NCBI RefSeq assembly: GCF_000151665.1
Contig: NW_013171865.1
Coordinates: forward strand, 464,001 to 528,000
Length of the DNA stretch: 64,000 bases
Source: Blastocystis hominis
Lineage: Eukaryota; Sar; Bigyra; Opalinata; Blastocystidae
Direction: 5' to 3'
The notes beneath the pieces were generated by a model that was not told the origin of the DNA, did not search any database, and was given only the letters and a program-made list of their open reading frames with translations. Every line of letters starts with the position of its first letter. Positions within the stretch are counted from its first letter, which is position 1. Of this stretch, positions 41,219 through 50,431 are shown piece by piece. Position numbers and translations under genes: made by a program.

Positions 41219-43810
41219 ATGTCCGACTCAGAAAGCAGTGAACTGATAGACAGCGAAGTTGGTATGGAGGAGGAGGAGAATTCCGATTTCAATTCTTCTG
41301 ACATTGGTGGATCGGAAGAGAATCACTCTGAGAGCGAGAGTGATGAAGTCGAAAATGAAAACGAAGAGTCTGATCAGAATAGTGTGCAGGAAGTTTTCAT
41401 GAGCGATAGTGACATCGACGGAGGAGAAGTGAGTGACGATTCAAGTGAGGAATCGGAGGAAGAACGCAAATTGACCGAAGAGGAGTTGCGTCGCATCAAT
41501 TTAGATGATTTCTCTTCAGATGATGAGGTACTCTAAGGATGAACGCATTACTCGCAGGAAGCCGGTAATACCATCGGCAACATTCCAATCAAGTGGTATG
41601 ACAAATACGACCACATTGGATACGACCTGAACGGCGAGAAAATTATGCGTCCGAAGTCGCTGGACGCGATCGACAAGTACATTCACACCCACGACAAGAA
41701 CGAGCGGTAGCTGGTGTTTCTTCTGGATTCACCGTTAGCTGGACGATCTACGACGAAAAGGAAGGCAAGGAGATCCGTTTGACCCCGCGCCAAATCGCCA
41801 TCATCAAGAACATCCAGAACCACCAAGCCGCGCTTCCTGGCTACGACGACGAGCCGGAGTACATCCCCTACGCTTCCGGCGAGGTGGAGACCATGCCGCT
41901 GGTGGATCCGAACCCTGTGAAGAGCACGTTCATCCCCGCGGTTTGGGAGCGCCGCAAAGTGGCGAAGATCATGAAACGCATGCGCCAGGGGCGTTACAAG
42001 CTGCGTACCCGCGCCCTCTCTACGTCTCACGCGTAGAAGCGTCCAAGGAGACCAAGCTGTTCTACGACATGTGGGAAGAGGAGGGAGAAGAGCGCCGAAA
42101 CGCCCCGCCCAGCCTGGCCGCGCCGAAACTCCCCCTTCCGGGTAGAAACGTGGAACCTGTGCGAGGTAGACCACAGCGAGTCGTACAACCCCCCCGAGGA
42201 ATATCTGCCCAGCGAATCGGAGAAGCGGGAATGGGAGGAAGCCAGTCCCGAGGACCGGTCGGGGCGTTTCACGGCGCTGACTCGTAGAAAGCGGAACTTC
42301 CTGCCGCAGAAATTCGCGTGTCTGCGTCGCGTGCCGCTGTACATATCCGAGGATTCCCGCGGGGAGCCCTTAACGCCAGGCGAACTTCGTGAAGGAGCGG
42401 TACGAGCGCTGTCTGGACCTGTACCTGTGTCCGCGGTCGATCAAGCAGCGCATCACGATCGACCGCAACGCGCTGCTGCCGGAGCTGCCGAACATCAACG
42501 AGCTGCGGCCGTTCCCGACGACGCAGAGCCTGGAGTTCGACTTCCAGGCGGGCCGCGTGCGGTCGATCCACGTGGACGCGACGGGGTTCTATCTGGCGTC
42601 GGGCGGCGATGGAAAGCAGCGTGGGCGAGCGGGGTGGCGGTGACGCGAAGTGATCATTTCCGAGCTGATGACCGGGCGCGTGATGAAGACGTACGCGTTC
42701 CCCGCGGTGATCCAGGAGATCCGGTGGAACCCGTCGGCGTTGTACTCGGACGTGATCGCGGTGGCGAGCGAGACGGAGGTGTATCTGATCGACACCGAGC
42801 TCTCGGGGAACGCGGACGTGCATCGGCGCTGCCGCGATCTGCTGTTTAGTCGGCGCCGCGAGAAGGAACGCACGGAGTGCCGAGGCGTCGAGTGGCTCGT
42901 CAACAAGGCCGCCGAGCAAATCGACGAGCCCAGCGAGGCCAATGGAGCCAATGGGTCCAGTGGGTCCAATGAGGCCAGTGGGTCCAATGGGTCCAATGGG
43001 TCCAATGAGGCCAATGAATCCAATGAATCCAATGAATCCAATGGGTCCAATGAGCCCAGCGTGTTCGTGGACATGGCGAACATCGTGGTGCTGCGGCACA
43101 GCTCGCCGGTGAAGGACATGGCGTGGCACCACAAGGGCGACTACTTCTGCGTGAACGCGAGCTCGGCGTCGGCGTCGATCGTGTACATCCACCAGCTCAG
43201 CAAGGGCACCTCGCAGATCCCCATCAGCAAGCTGAAAGGCCTGGTGCAGCGCGTTCTCTTCTCGCCGTCCTCGCTGCCCTACCTCTTCGTCGCCACCCAG
43301 ACCGAGGTCAAGATCTACAATCTCGTCAAACAGACCCTCGTGAACAAGCTCCGCACCGGGGTCAAGTGGGTGTCGTCGATGGCTGTAAGCGGAGTGATCG
43401 GGGTTTGACGTAGATCCATCCGTGCGGAGACAATCTCATCGTGGGAAGTTTCGATGCTCGACTGTCCTGGTTCGATCTCGACCTCGCGTCCACGCCTTAC
43501 AAAACGCTACGGTATCACAAGAAGGCGATTCGAAAGGTGCAGTTCCACGATCAGTACCCTCTGATGAGCACTTGCTCCGATGATGGAACCATTCATGTAT
43601 TCCATACCACTGTTTATAAGTGAGTCAGGGGATGAGGCGTGATGGGTAGTGATTTCGTACACAACGCGTTGATCGTGCCGCTGAAGATTCTCCGTGGTCA
43701 CGAGATTAAGGACGATCTGGGAGTTCTCGATACGCAGTTCCATCCGACGCAGCCGTGGATTATTACGGCGGGAGCAGATCATACGATTCGGATGTATATC
43801 AATATTCCTT
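41219..43810 (+). CDS. BOP1: BOP1/ERB1 ribosome biogenesis WD40 protein; stop made by polyadenylation
   Basis: An acidic N-terminus ([16 protein letters not shown]) leads to [57 protein letters not shown], and then [17 protein letters not shown], all BOP1NT hallmarks. A WD40 propeller follows ([59 protein letters not shown]). BOP1 forms PeBoW with PES1 and WDR12 for 60S maturation. Joining VPLY to [11 protein letters not shown] requires removing a 37-nt AT-AG intron (42343-42379). The last codons read INIP; no stop precedes TGTTTGTT at 43815. Codon-initial T43810 is exactly 4 nt upstream, so tail addition makes TAA. A Ser/Asn/Gly repeat insert interrupts the propeller. Confidence 0.93.
42343..42379 (+). 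other. Candidate U12-type AT-AG intron in BOP1
   Basis: Starts ATATCCGAGG and ends CCCTTAACGCCAG: minor-type 5' site and branch motif, with AG at the end. Phase-0 removal restores [19 protein letters not shown], a highly conserved BOP1 block. Using the nearby GTACAT donor gives a frame with a stop. Confidence 0.8.
42935..43060 (+). repeat. 9-nt repeat encoding SNG/SNE units in BOP1
   Basis: Tandem AATGGGTCC, AATGAATCC and related 9-mers code for Ser-Asn-Gly/Glu triplets, a frame-preserving insert between propeller strands. Confidence 0.9.
43385..43413 (+). other. BOP1 GT-AG intron of the shared GATCGGGTTTTGA class
   Basis: A 29-nt intron ending GTGATCGGGGTTTGACGTAG, closely similar to introns at 12155-12182 and 19753-19783 in unrelated genes. 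Confidence 0.7.
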
Positions 43811-43814
43811 GCCA

Positions 43815-43822
43815 TGTTTGTT
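43815..43822 (+). terminator. Poly(A) octamer that completes the BOP1 stop
   Basis: Perfect TGTTTGTT with a 4-nt spacer from codon-initial T43810. The unprocessed frame would continue through it to a TAG at 43840-43842. Confidence 0.85.
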
Positions 43823-43950
43823 TGAGTCATGTCGAAGGCTAGAAAGGTCGCATTTGCTATCTGCTCTATAGCAACTGCTACGGGTATAGGTAGAGGCGAT
43901 AGGCAAAAACGTGAGCATTAGCTAGTACTCCAAAACTTGCGAATTTCTAT

Positions 43951-46206
43951 ATGGATAAACGGAAGTACCAAGTATTCAAGCTCCCAGAAGTCACTCGGCT
44001 AAGTGAAAACTTTTACGTTTCGCTAATTCGAAGATGACTATCACCATCCTCAATCAAAATATCTTTCTGAGGTTGTCCGATTATTTGCAGACAATGAGTG
44101 TATTGTGTTTGGTGATAATGGCTGTGGCTCAGTTGATTGTATCAACGAAGCTGCTTCAGATGAGCAATTACCTACTATCGTGCTTGATGGTCGTTCTGTG
44201 GGATTGAAAGAATCGATTATAAACTATGTGAAGGCACTCCCCGCGAAAACAACATTCTCTCGCTTTCTCTTCCGAACGGCCACTGCAGTTCACTCTGTTT
44301 TGAACCGGACTCCCTGGCTCGATCGCTACATGGATAGTTTGCCCACAGACACGAAAGTGGGATGGTTCGAATCGATTTTGCAGCAAATTCCCGCGCATTC
44401 CATGCCTCCGACTTCCGATGAAACGGTTTCGCCGCCTTCTCGTTCTTGTGTGATTGTCTGGCGAGTTGATTCGCTCACTTCCATTGCTGAGGAAGACTTT
44501 CAATTGTGGGAGCATCTTCGAAGCTCGTTTCCCGCGGTTCTGTTTGTGTTGACAAGTAACCGCGGTCCCTTGTCGGTGGACGAAGCAGTTCCCGGGTATT
44601 CGGTCCCGCTCTATGTGAACTTGGGAGGGAAATGTGATGGGTAGAGCGTGCCAGTGGTCGGTTTGGCTCCGCTTTCCAGCGAGGAACGCCAGGAAGTGAC
44701 GAAACGAACAGAGAAGGAGAATGAATCATCAAAGAAGTCGAATGAATCATCGAATGAATCATCGAATGAATCATCGAATGAATCATCAAATGAATCATCG
44801 AATGAATCATCAAATGAATCATCAAATGAATCATCAAATGAATCATCAAATGAATCATCAAATGAATCATCAAATGAATCATCAAATGAATCACCAACAT
44901 CAAATCACTCACACCCAACAAAGGATCCACAGAGGGACGACGAGCCGTCTAATTATAGCTCGATTCGATTCGCTTTGGATCTCACGAACGGCTTTTGGGA
45001 CGATGCCATGGACATCCTCAAAATGACCGAAAACGGGGCGATTTCGATGGATTCCTGGCATCAATTAATGGGAGAAAAAGCGAACGAAATGAAATCCTTT
45101 CTATCGACCTCCTTGCAAACCCTTTCCACACGTAATCACTTCCATTCTTTGATTTCATCCTCAGACCCTTCCATCGATTCTCTCTTTCTTTTCTCCATTC
45201 TCTCTGACTTCCTTCGAAACCCACTTCTCATTGGTCCGGAGGGCGTTTCATCCATCATGAGCCAATCCGATCACTTGGCAGGCCAGTTCGTAGATCAGTC
45301 CTTGGAACATCTCCAGAAATTCTATTTTCTCCCTCCCCTTTTTAGCAACACAACATTCGGAGCGCTAGCCGTGCAAGATTCGATTCAATACGGCTACAGC
45401 GACATTCTCCAGCGAATTCTTCGCCTTCCTTCGGTCCGACCGATCCTCGTCGAGTCGGTGAAGAACAGTTTTGTGAACGATGAATCCATTTCGAAGATGG
45501 AAATCAAGGAAGACGCGGAGTTCGCATATCTAGAAAAGTACAATCGAGTGAAAAGCGCCAATGCGACCCTCACAATTCAATCCCTCCTTCGCTCGGGGCT
45601 TCTCCGATTGCAGGTTTTACATCCGATTTTTTGTCCGAACGGATGGACCGAATTAATTCCCGCTCTCTATCTCGCTCCTCACAATATTGTGAATGTCGCG
45701 TATATGACGCTGGAGGATGAAGTGGGGAAGGCGCATGTGATGGACAACTTGAAAGAATCGCAGCGAACAATTATGAAGCATCGAGAAAGCTTTTTGAGGG
45801 AGTATTACGCGAAGCAGCTCGAATCCGAATATCTTGTGTTGAAAGCGATCGCCGGAGAGTACAAAGCGTTCCTGACAGATTCATTCTCTGTGGAAGACTG
45901 GCTCCAGGGATTAATTCAGGTAGTGTCTGGAAATGGATTTCATTTTAGCTGGGAAGTTTGTCTACGGATTTCTATTTGCATGCGCAAATGCTGGTGAGAG
46001 AAACAGTGGATAACTCGGGAAAAGCGACCCAGGAAGAATTGGATGAGCAACACGCGCTTTCCGTGCAATACGAGAATTGGAGCAATGATTTGGTCCAAAT
46101 GAACGACCAATTATTTGAAGATTACCGACAAGCTTTGAAGATGAGAAAAGAGAAGGAGGAGCAAAAGGAAGAGGAAGAGGAAGAGGAGTGCTCTGACTGG
46201 TGGTGA
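43951..46206 (+). CDS. Unrecognised protein with NTPase-like N-terminus and helical C-terminus
   Basis: Spliced start MDKRKYQVFKLPEVTRL, then LSEVVRLFADNECIVFGDNGCGSVD, which resembles the strand and P-loop region of an AAA+/STAND ATPase but lacks the lysine of a true Walker A. A hydrophobic strand followed by Asp (SCVIVWRVDSL) could be a degenerate Walker B. After the (NESS)n repeat come long helices (WDDAMDILKMTENGAISMDSW; SEYLVLKAIAGEYKAFL) and a Lys/Glu-rich coiled end with TGA at 46204-46206. An inactive ATPase-like adaptor is possible; the family is unknown. TGTTTGTT at 46247. Confidence 0.55.
44730..44892 (+). repeat. 12-nt tandem repeat encoding (NESS)n
   Basis: About 13 copies of AATGAATCATC(A/G) coding Asn-Glu-Ser-Ser, in the middle of the unrecognised gene. 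Confidence 0.95.
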
Positions 46207-46246
46207 TGCTAAATTGTTCTTTTATTTGTATTCTTGCTCGTTTGAC

Positions 46247-46254
46247 TGTTTGTT
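46247..46254 (+). terminator. Poly(A) octamer of the helical protein gene
   Basis: Perfect TGTTTGTT, 40 nt after the stop codon and 75 nt before the V-ATPase C start. Confidence 0.75.
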
Positions 46255-46328
46255 ATTCATTTTCTATTCTTGGGAGTTTCATCTAATTCTACATTTCCCT
46301 TTTGCATATAGAAAGCAAATTCAAATCG

Positions 46329-47750
46329 ATGAGCAAATCCATTGATGATCCCGTTCTTATCTCGGTTCCTTCCGATCTAAAGAGTGAAGGAGTCATTCGT
46401 GGAGCGATCGCAAGCTCCAGCTCTCCCTACTGCAGTAAGCTTTATTTTGTCTATTTTCGGATCGCTTACCGTGCTTATAGCTATGAAAACGTTCCCCATT
46501 CCTAATCTTGGTGATTGTACTCTCGAACTCTTGATGGTATGCTGGAATCGATCTGCCTACCATGTAGCACTTGAGCGACGAGATGGTCAAGATGGATAGT
46601 ATGTTGCGCCAGCTAATCGAGAAGATAGCCAAGACCTATCACGATATGTCTTTAGAGGGAAACTACAGAAAGCTCACTGTGGACGGCCGTAGTCTCGAAA
46701 AGTATCTGGAGGACTTCCATTGGGATGAGAGCCGTTTCCCGGAGCGCAACTCCATCGGTGAGCACAAAAATCTGATCCAGCAGGACACACGCAGCGTGGA
46801 GAGTGAGTTGCGCAAGATGCTGCAGAAGTACCAAGATGTTCACAGCAATGTGACTGCTCTGCGCCGAAAGCGAGGGTTCGCTTCTTCTTCTTTTCCTTCA
46901 TTCTCACCGATAGAGCGAACATCCTCACAGCGCCGCTGAGTCTGATTCTTCGTGAAGAGGACGTGATGAAGGCGACGAACGGAATGACGCTGAAGGAAGT
47001 GTTCCTGAGCACGGACTACCTCGAAACCGTGGTCATTATCATCTCAAAGTAGGCTTTTGTCCCTCGTCTCGACGTAGTACGCAAGAGAAGGAGTTCCTGC
47101 AGAGCTACGCGAAGCTGGGCAGCGAGGAAGCGGGGCGTGAAGTGGTGGTTCCGGAGAGCGCGCGCCGCCTGGTGAGCGACAGCGAGGGCTACGTGCTGTT
47201 CTCGGTGGTGATTCTGAAGAAGTTCGAGCGCGCGGTGCAGACGGCGTGCCGCGAGAACCGCTACACGATGCGTCTGTTCAACCTGGAGGAGATGAAGGAG
47301 AGCGGCGCGACGGAGATGGAGGAGCGCGAGCTGGCGAAGTTCGAGGTGGAGGAGCGGAAGCTGAAGGTAGCGGTGAGCGAGGCGGTCGATTTGCGTGTAG
47401 TCGGATCTGCTGCAGTGGTGCCGACCGAACTACTCGGAGCTGGCGAGCGAATGGGTCCATCTGAAGGCGCTGCGCGTGTACGTGGAGAGCATTCTGCGGT
47501 ACGGCCTGCACACGCCCACGTTCTCGTTCGTGGTGTTCGTAGGGATTGCGGAGAGAATGGCGAGCAGCCCAAAGCGAAGACCGTGGAGAAGCTGTTCGCG
47601 ACGCTGGACGGGTTGTTCGCGGAGCTGGGAGGCAGCGTGAAGGCTTACGGCTCGCTGAAGGAGGAGAATTTGACGATTAGCGCGATCGTGGGGAATGAAT
47701 CGACCAACTATAACTATGCTTGTGTGTCCATTGAAAAGCTCTCGGAGTGA
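46329..47750 (+). CDS. ATP6V1C: V-type ATPase subunit C
   Basis: Exons read [11 protein letters not shown], then [36 protein letters not shown], a long helix ([24 protein letters not shown]), [10 protein letters not shown] and [13 protein letters not shown]. The C-terminal part has [62 protein letters not shown] and [14 protein letters not shown], all typical of subunit C, which links the V1 head to the stator. Introns of 28-33 nt were placed. The ATG at 46329 gives MSKSIDDPV; an upstream 5'UTR intron is possible. TGA at 47748-47750; octamer at 47756. Confidence 0.92.
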
Positions 47751-47755
47751 GTTCT

Positions 47756-47763
47756 TGTTTGTT
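47756..47763 (+). terminator. Poly(A) octamer of V-ATPase C
   Basis: Perfect TGTTTGTT, 5 nt after the stop. It lies 2 nt from the opposite-strand octamer of the BAR-SH3 gene. Confidence 0.8.
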
Positions 47764-47765
47764 TG

Positions 47766-47773
47766 CTCAAACA
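47766..47773 (-). terminator. Poly(A) octamer variant TGTTTGAG of the BAR-SH3 gene
   Basis: Minus-strand TGTTTGAG, two mismatches from consensus, 4 nt after the T of a TGG codon. The same variant occurs at the TrpRS 3' end. Confidence 0.6.
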
Positions 47774-47777
47774 GCCC

Positions 47778-49204
47778 ACAAAAGTTCCACGTAATTGGCG
47801 GGGAACATGCCGACCTTGCCGTTGATCTCGCCCGTCCACCAGCCGCTCTCGTGCTGCCGCGTCACGCGCACCTTCTGGCCCTCGCGCAGCGGCAGTTCGT
47901 CCGCGTCCTCCCCCGCGAAGTCGTACAGCACGCGGGCCATGATTCCCTTCGGCTTCCGCGCGGGCCTCGCGGTCTCCTCCATGTCGTCCACGTCCACCGG
48001 CACCGGCGCGCTCGCTCCCTTCCCTCCGAACGGGTTTTTCTTCTGTCCGCCGCGGCTGAACGCGTTCTCCGCCTGCGCGCCGGGCGTGGGGCGGCGGAAC
48101 GAGCCCTGCTGCGTCGAGCGCCGCGCCTGCGGGCCGCCGCGTCGCGTGCGCGGGTCCTCGTCGTCGTCCTCGTCGTCGTCGTCAGCCTCGTTGCGCCGCG
48201 CCTTGGGCCCTCTGCGCGATGTGGAGAGATCGGCCTGCGCGAAGGAGGAGTGAGGGTCGTAGCGCGCGACGATGGGCTCTTGCGGCATGCCCTCGTAGGG
48301 CTTGGTGACCTTGAACTTGTCCATCTTCTGCGCCAGCGTGGAGAAGAACTCCTTCTGGACCGAGCGGAACGTGCGCGTTTCGTACGCCAGGAACGTGGGG
48401 CGCGCCGCTTCGTACTCGTCGAACTTGCTGATGAGGCGGTCCGTGATGGTCGTCAGCGTGGTCTGGCACTCCTGACGCTTGTCTTGGTTCTAGAATCGAG
48501 GGGAGGGGAGAGGGGCGTACACGAACCATCTTGTTGGGATCGGTGTTCGGCTTGCTTTGAAGTTCCTCCACCTTGAAATAGTAGTGATCGTAGTCCATCT
48601 TGGCCTTCTTACGCGCTTCGATGGCCATCTGGAAGTGAGAGAAAAGTCGTGTACTCTACAAGAACTTCCTTCATGTCGCTCAGCTTTTCCCTCAGAGGCG
48701 TGAGAATCTCTTCGTTGATGCGCTGGGTCTAGGCTATCGAGGGGAGAACGAAAGCGGTTACTGCGCTCTTCAGAGGCTCGTCAGCACACTCCTTCATGAT
48801 CTGATCGTAGCTGGTAGCGATCTTCTGGCTCGCTTCGGAGTCCGTCTCCTGGATACCGGTCATTAACGTCTCGCCGATCTTGACCATGTTTCCGCATAGA
48901 TCTACACAAGAACCGAACGCGAGCAACACAAACCCGTAACGATTTTCTGGAATTTTTCAACCTCCTCAATCTAATGCGTAAAGCAGAAAACCAAAAGGAA
49001 TACGAAATCAGTCACTTCCTTATGCAACTTCATAAACTGCTCATAAGGCTCATCCCATCTATCCATCAGAGATCTTTCCACTCGATCCTACTCTGGATTT
49101 TCCTGTGTCTTTGCAAGTTTAAAGGATTTGTGTTTATAGATCTGTTGCGCAGACAGAGCCGTATTCCTCATAGCGGACCCAAGTTTCTCTTTCAGTTTGT
49201 TCAT
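47778..49204 (-). CDS. BAR-SH3 membrane-bending adaptor (amphiphysin/endophilin type)
   Basis: The ATG at 49204 (MNKLKEKLGSAMRNTALSAQ) starts a helical BAR region: VDLCGNMVKIGETLM, INEEILTPLREKLSDMKE, IEARKKAKMDYDHYYFKVEELQ. A charged linker with an acidic run follows, then a C-terminal SH3 domain: MARVLYDFAGEDADELPLREGQKV, GWWTGEINGKVGMFPANYVELL. The protein should bind curved membranes and proline-rich partners in endocytosis, fitting clathrin and the proline-rich WH1 protein in this window. A TGA exists at 47767-47769, but it lies within the octamer. The predicted cleavage after T47778 would end the protein right after YVELL, the natural SH3 end. Confidence 0.85.
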
Positions 49205-49592
49205 GGTTGGTCTCTAAAACTACTATTTCCAAAACAAAACTTTATAAGATAGATCAATGCCAAAAATCGGCCGTATTCTGTATTTTTGGAATGGAATCAT
49301 TCCAAACTGGATAGTGTACCTTTTGTTTTAAAAGCCAAATCCAAGAGAGTAAAGATGTACAACGATGATTGCTATTGTTTGGAACTCTATTATGACAGAT
49401 GAGAACAATTCCTGAGGCACACCATCTTCCAATGAGACAGAATGCAATCTATTTTCCGTAAGAAGTGGAGAGCAAATAAACGACTTCTAAAAAGTTAGAA
49501 AATGCCTAGCTAAGTCCCAATGTCCCATTGCCTCCCTCCACATATGTTTCAAAACAAAGACAAAACATTCGTTTGCATGGCCGCAGATACAC
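49205..49592. other. Intergenic, no gene seen
   Basis: 388 bp between the BAR-SH3 start and the eL14 stop (both minus-strand genes). It holds the eL14 3' flank and the BAR-SH3 promoter. No coding frame or RNA recognised. Confidence 0.6.
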
Positions 49593-50145
49593 TTAATGCT
49601 TCTTGGCGTAGTGGGCCTTGAAACGATCGAAATCGTTCATGGCAGCCTTGGCAGCACGAGCAGCAAGCTTCTTGGCCCAGGCAGTCTCCTTCCACTTGTT
49701 GTCGATCTCAGCTACTCCTCATTTTCTGTTTCGAACCCTACCCTCCTTGTAAGCCTTGGCGACAGCGGCGGATTTAGCACCGCGCTCCAGAGGAATCACG
49801 AAGTCAGTGAGGTACAGACGAGACACCTATGCCTCAGGGAAGGAACGGACACAAAACAGAGATCTGCTGTCTCTTGACACCGGTGGTGGGTCCATCAATC
49901 AGCACCTAGCAAATGAGACACGGCTGCAAGCGTCGTACTCTCTTTCCGTCGATAATGTCGACAATCGTGCAGAGCTTACCGAAGTTGCTTCCATAGTTAA
50001 TGTAAGCGACACGTCCAGCTTCAACAAATCTAGTGAACACCTACACAGGGGGTTAGAGACGTTCCTTCGGAAATCACGGCCTGCCCATCCCAAACGGCAG
50101 GAAATGCGTTTCCGGGGCTCCTAACAGAGACTGGAAACATACCAT
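49593..50145 (-). CDS. RPL14: 60S ribosomal protein eL14
   Basis: The first exon is only the ATG (50145-50143), followed by an unusually long 102-nt intron. The next exons read [78 protein letters not shown] and [20 protein letters not shown], matching eL14 throughout. The three later introns are 30-33 nt. TAA at 49593-49595. An intron right after the start codon is common in ribosomal protein genes, but this one is three times the local norm and can fold into a stable hairpin. Confidence 0.93.
50041..50142 (-). promoter_or_regulatory. Long first intron of eL14 with a hairpin (50068-50114)
   Basis: A 102-nt intron where neighbours are about 31 nt. CGGAAA/TTTCCG and CCTGCC/GGCAGG form nested stems. 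It could be an intron-hosted small RNA or a splicing control element; no box C/D or clear ACA box is visible. Confidence 0.4.
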
Positions 50146-50431
50146 TTTATTAGTCCGCGAAACCACAAACGAATTCTTATAATTTCAAGAGGAAGTGGTG
50201 GTTATTGGATAGGGAAAAGTAGGTCCCAATAATGGTATTTACCTAGGTATAATAAGGGTCCATTCTGACCAAATATTTCCCAATTCTTTTCGTGTGAAAT
50301 CGAGCTTGTAAAACAAATCGAGCAAAAGATCATGAGTTAGTATACAATTCCAATAGTACACCTTCGATATGGTCCAGTAAATAATACACTATTTGACAAT
50401 ATACAGTAAAGAGCTATAGCCGAGCCTTGTG
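50146..50431. promoter_or_regulatory. Intergenic: eL14 5' flank and Pumilio 3' flank
   Basis: 286 bp, AT-rich. It must contain the eL14 promoter. No gene, tRNA or perfect octamer seen. Confidence 0.5.

Noticed and set aside
44366..44380. GGTTCGAATC resembling a tRNA B box
   Set aside because: It is within a coding exon and has no matching A box or cloverleaf.
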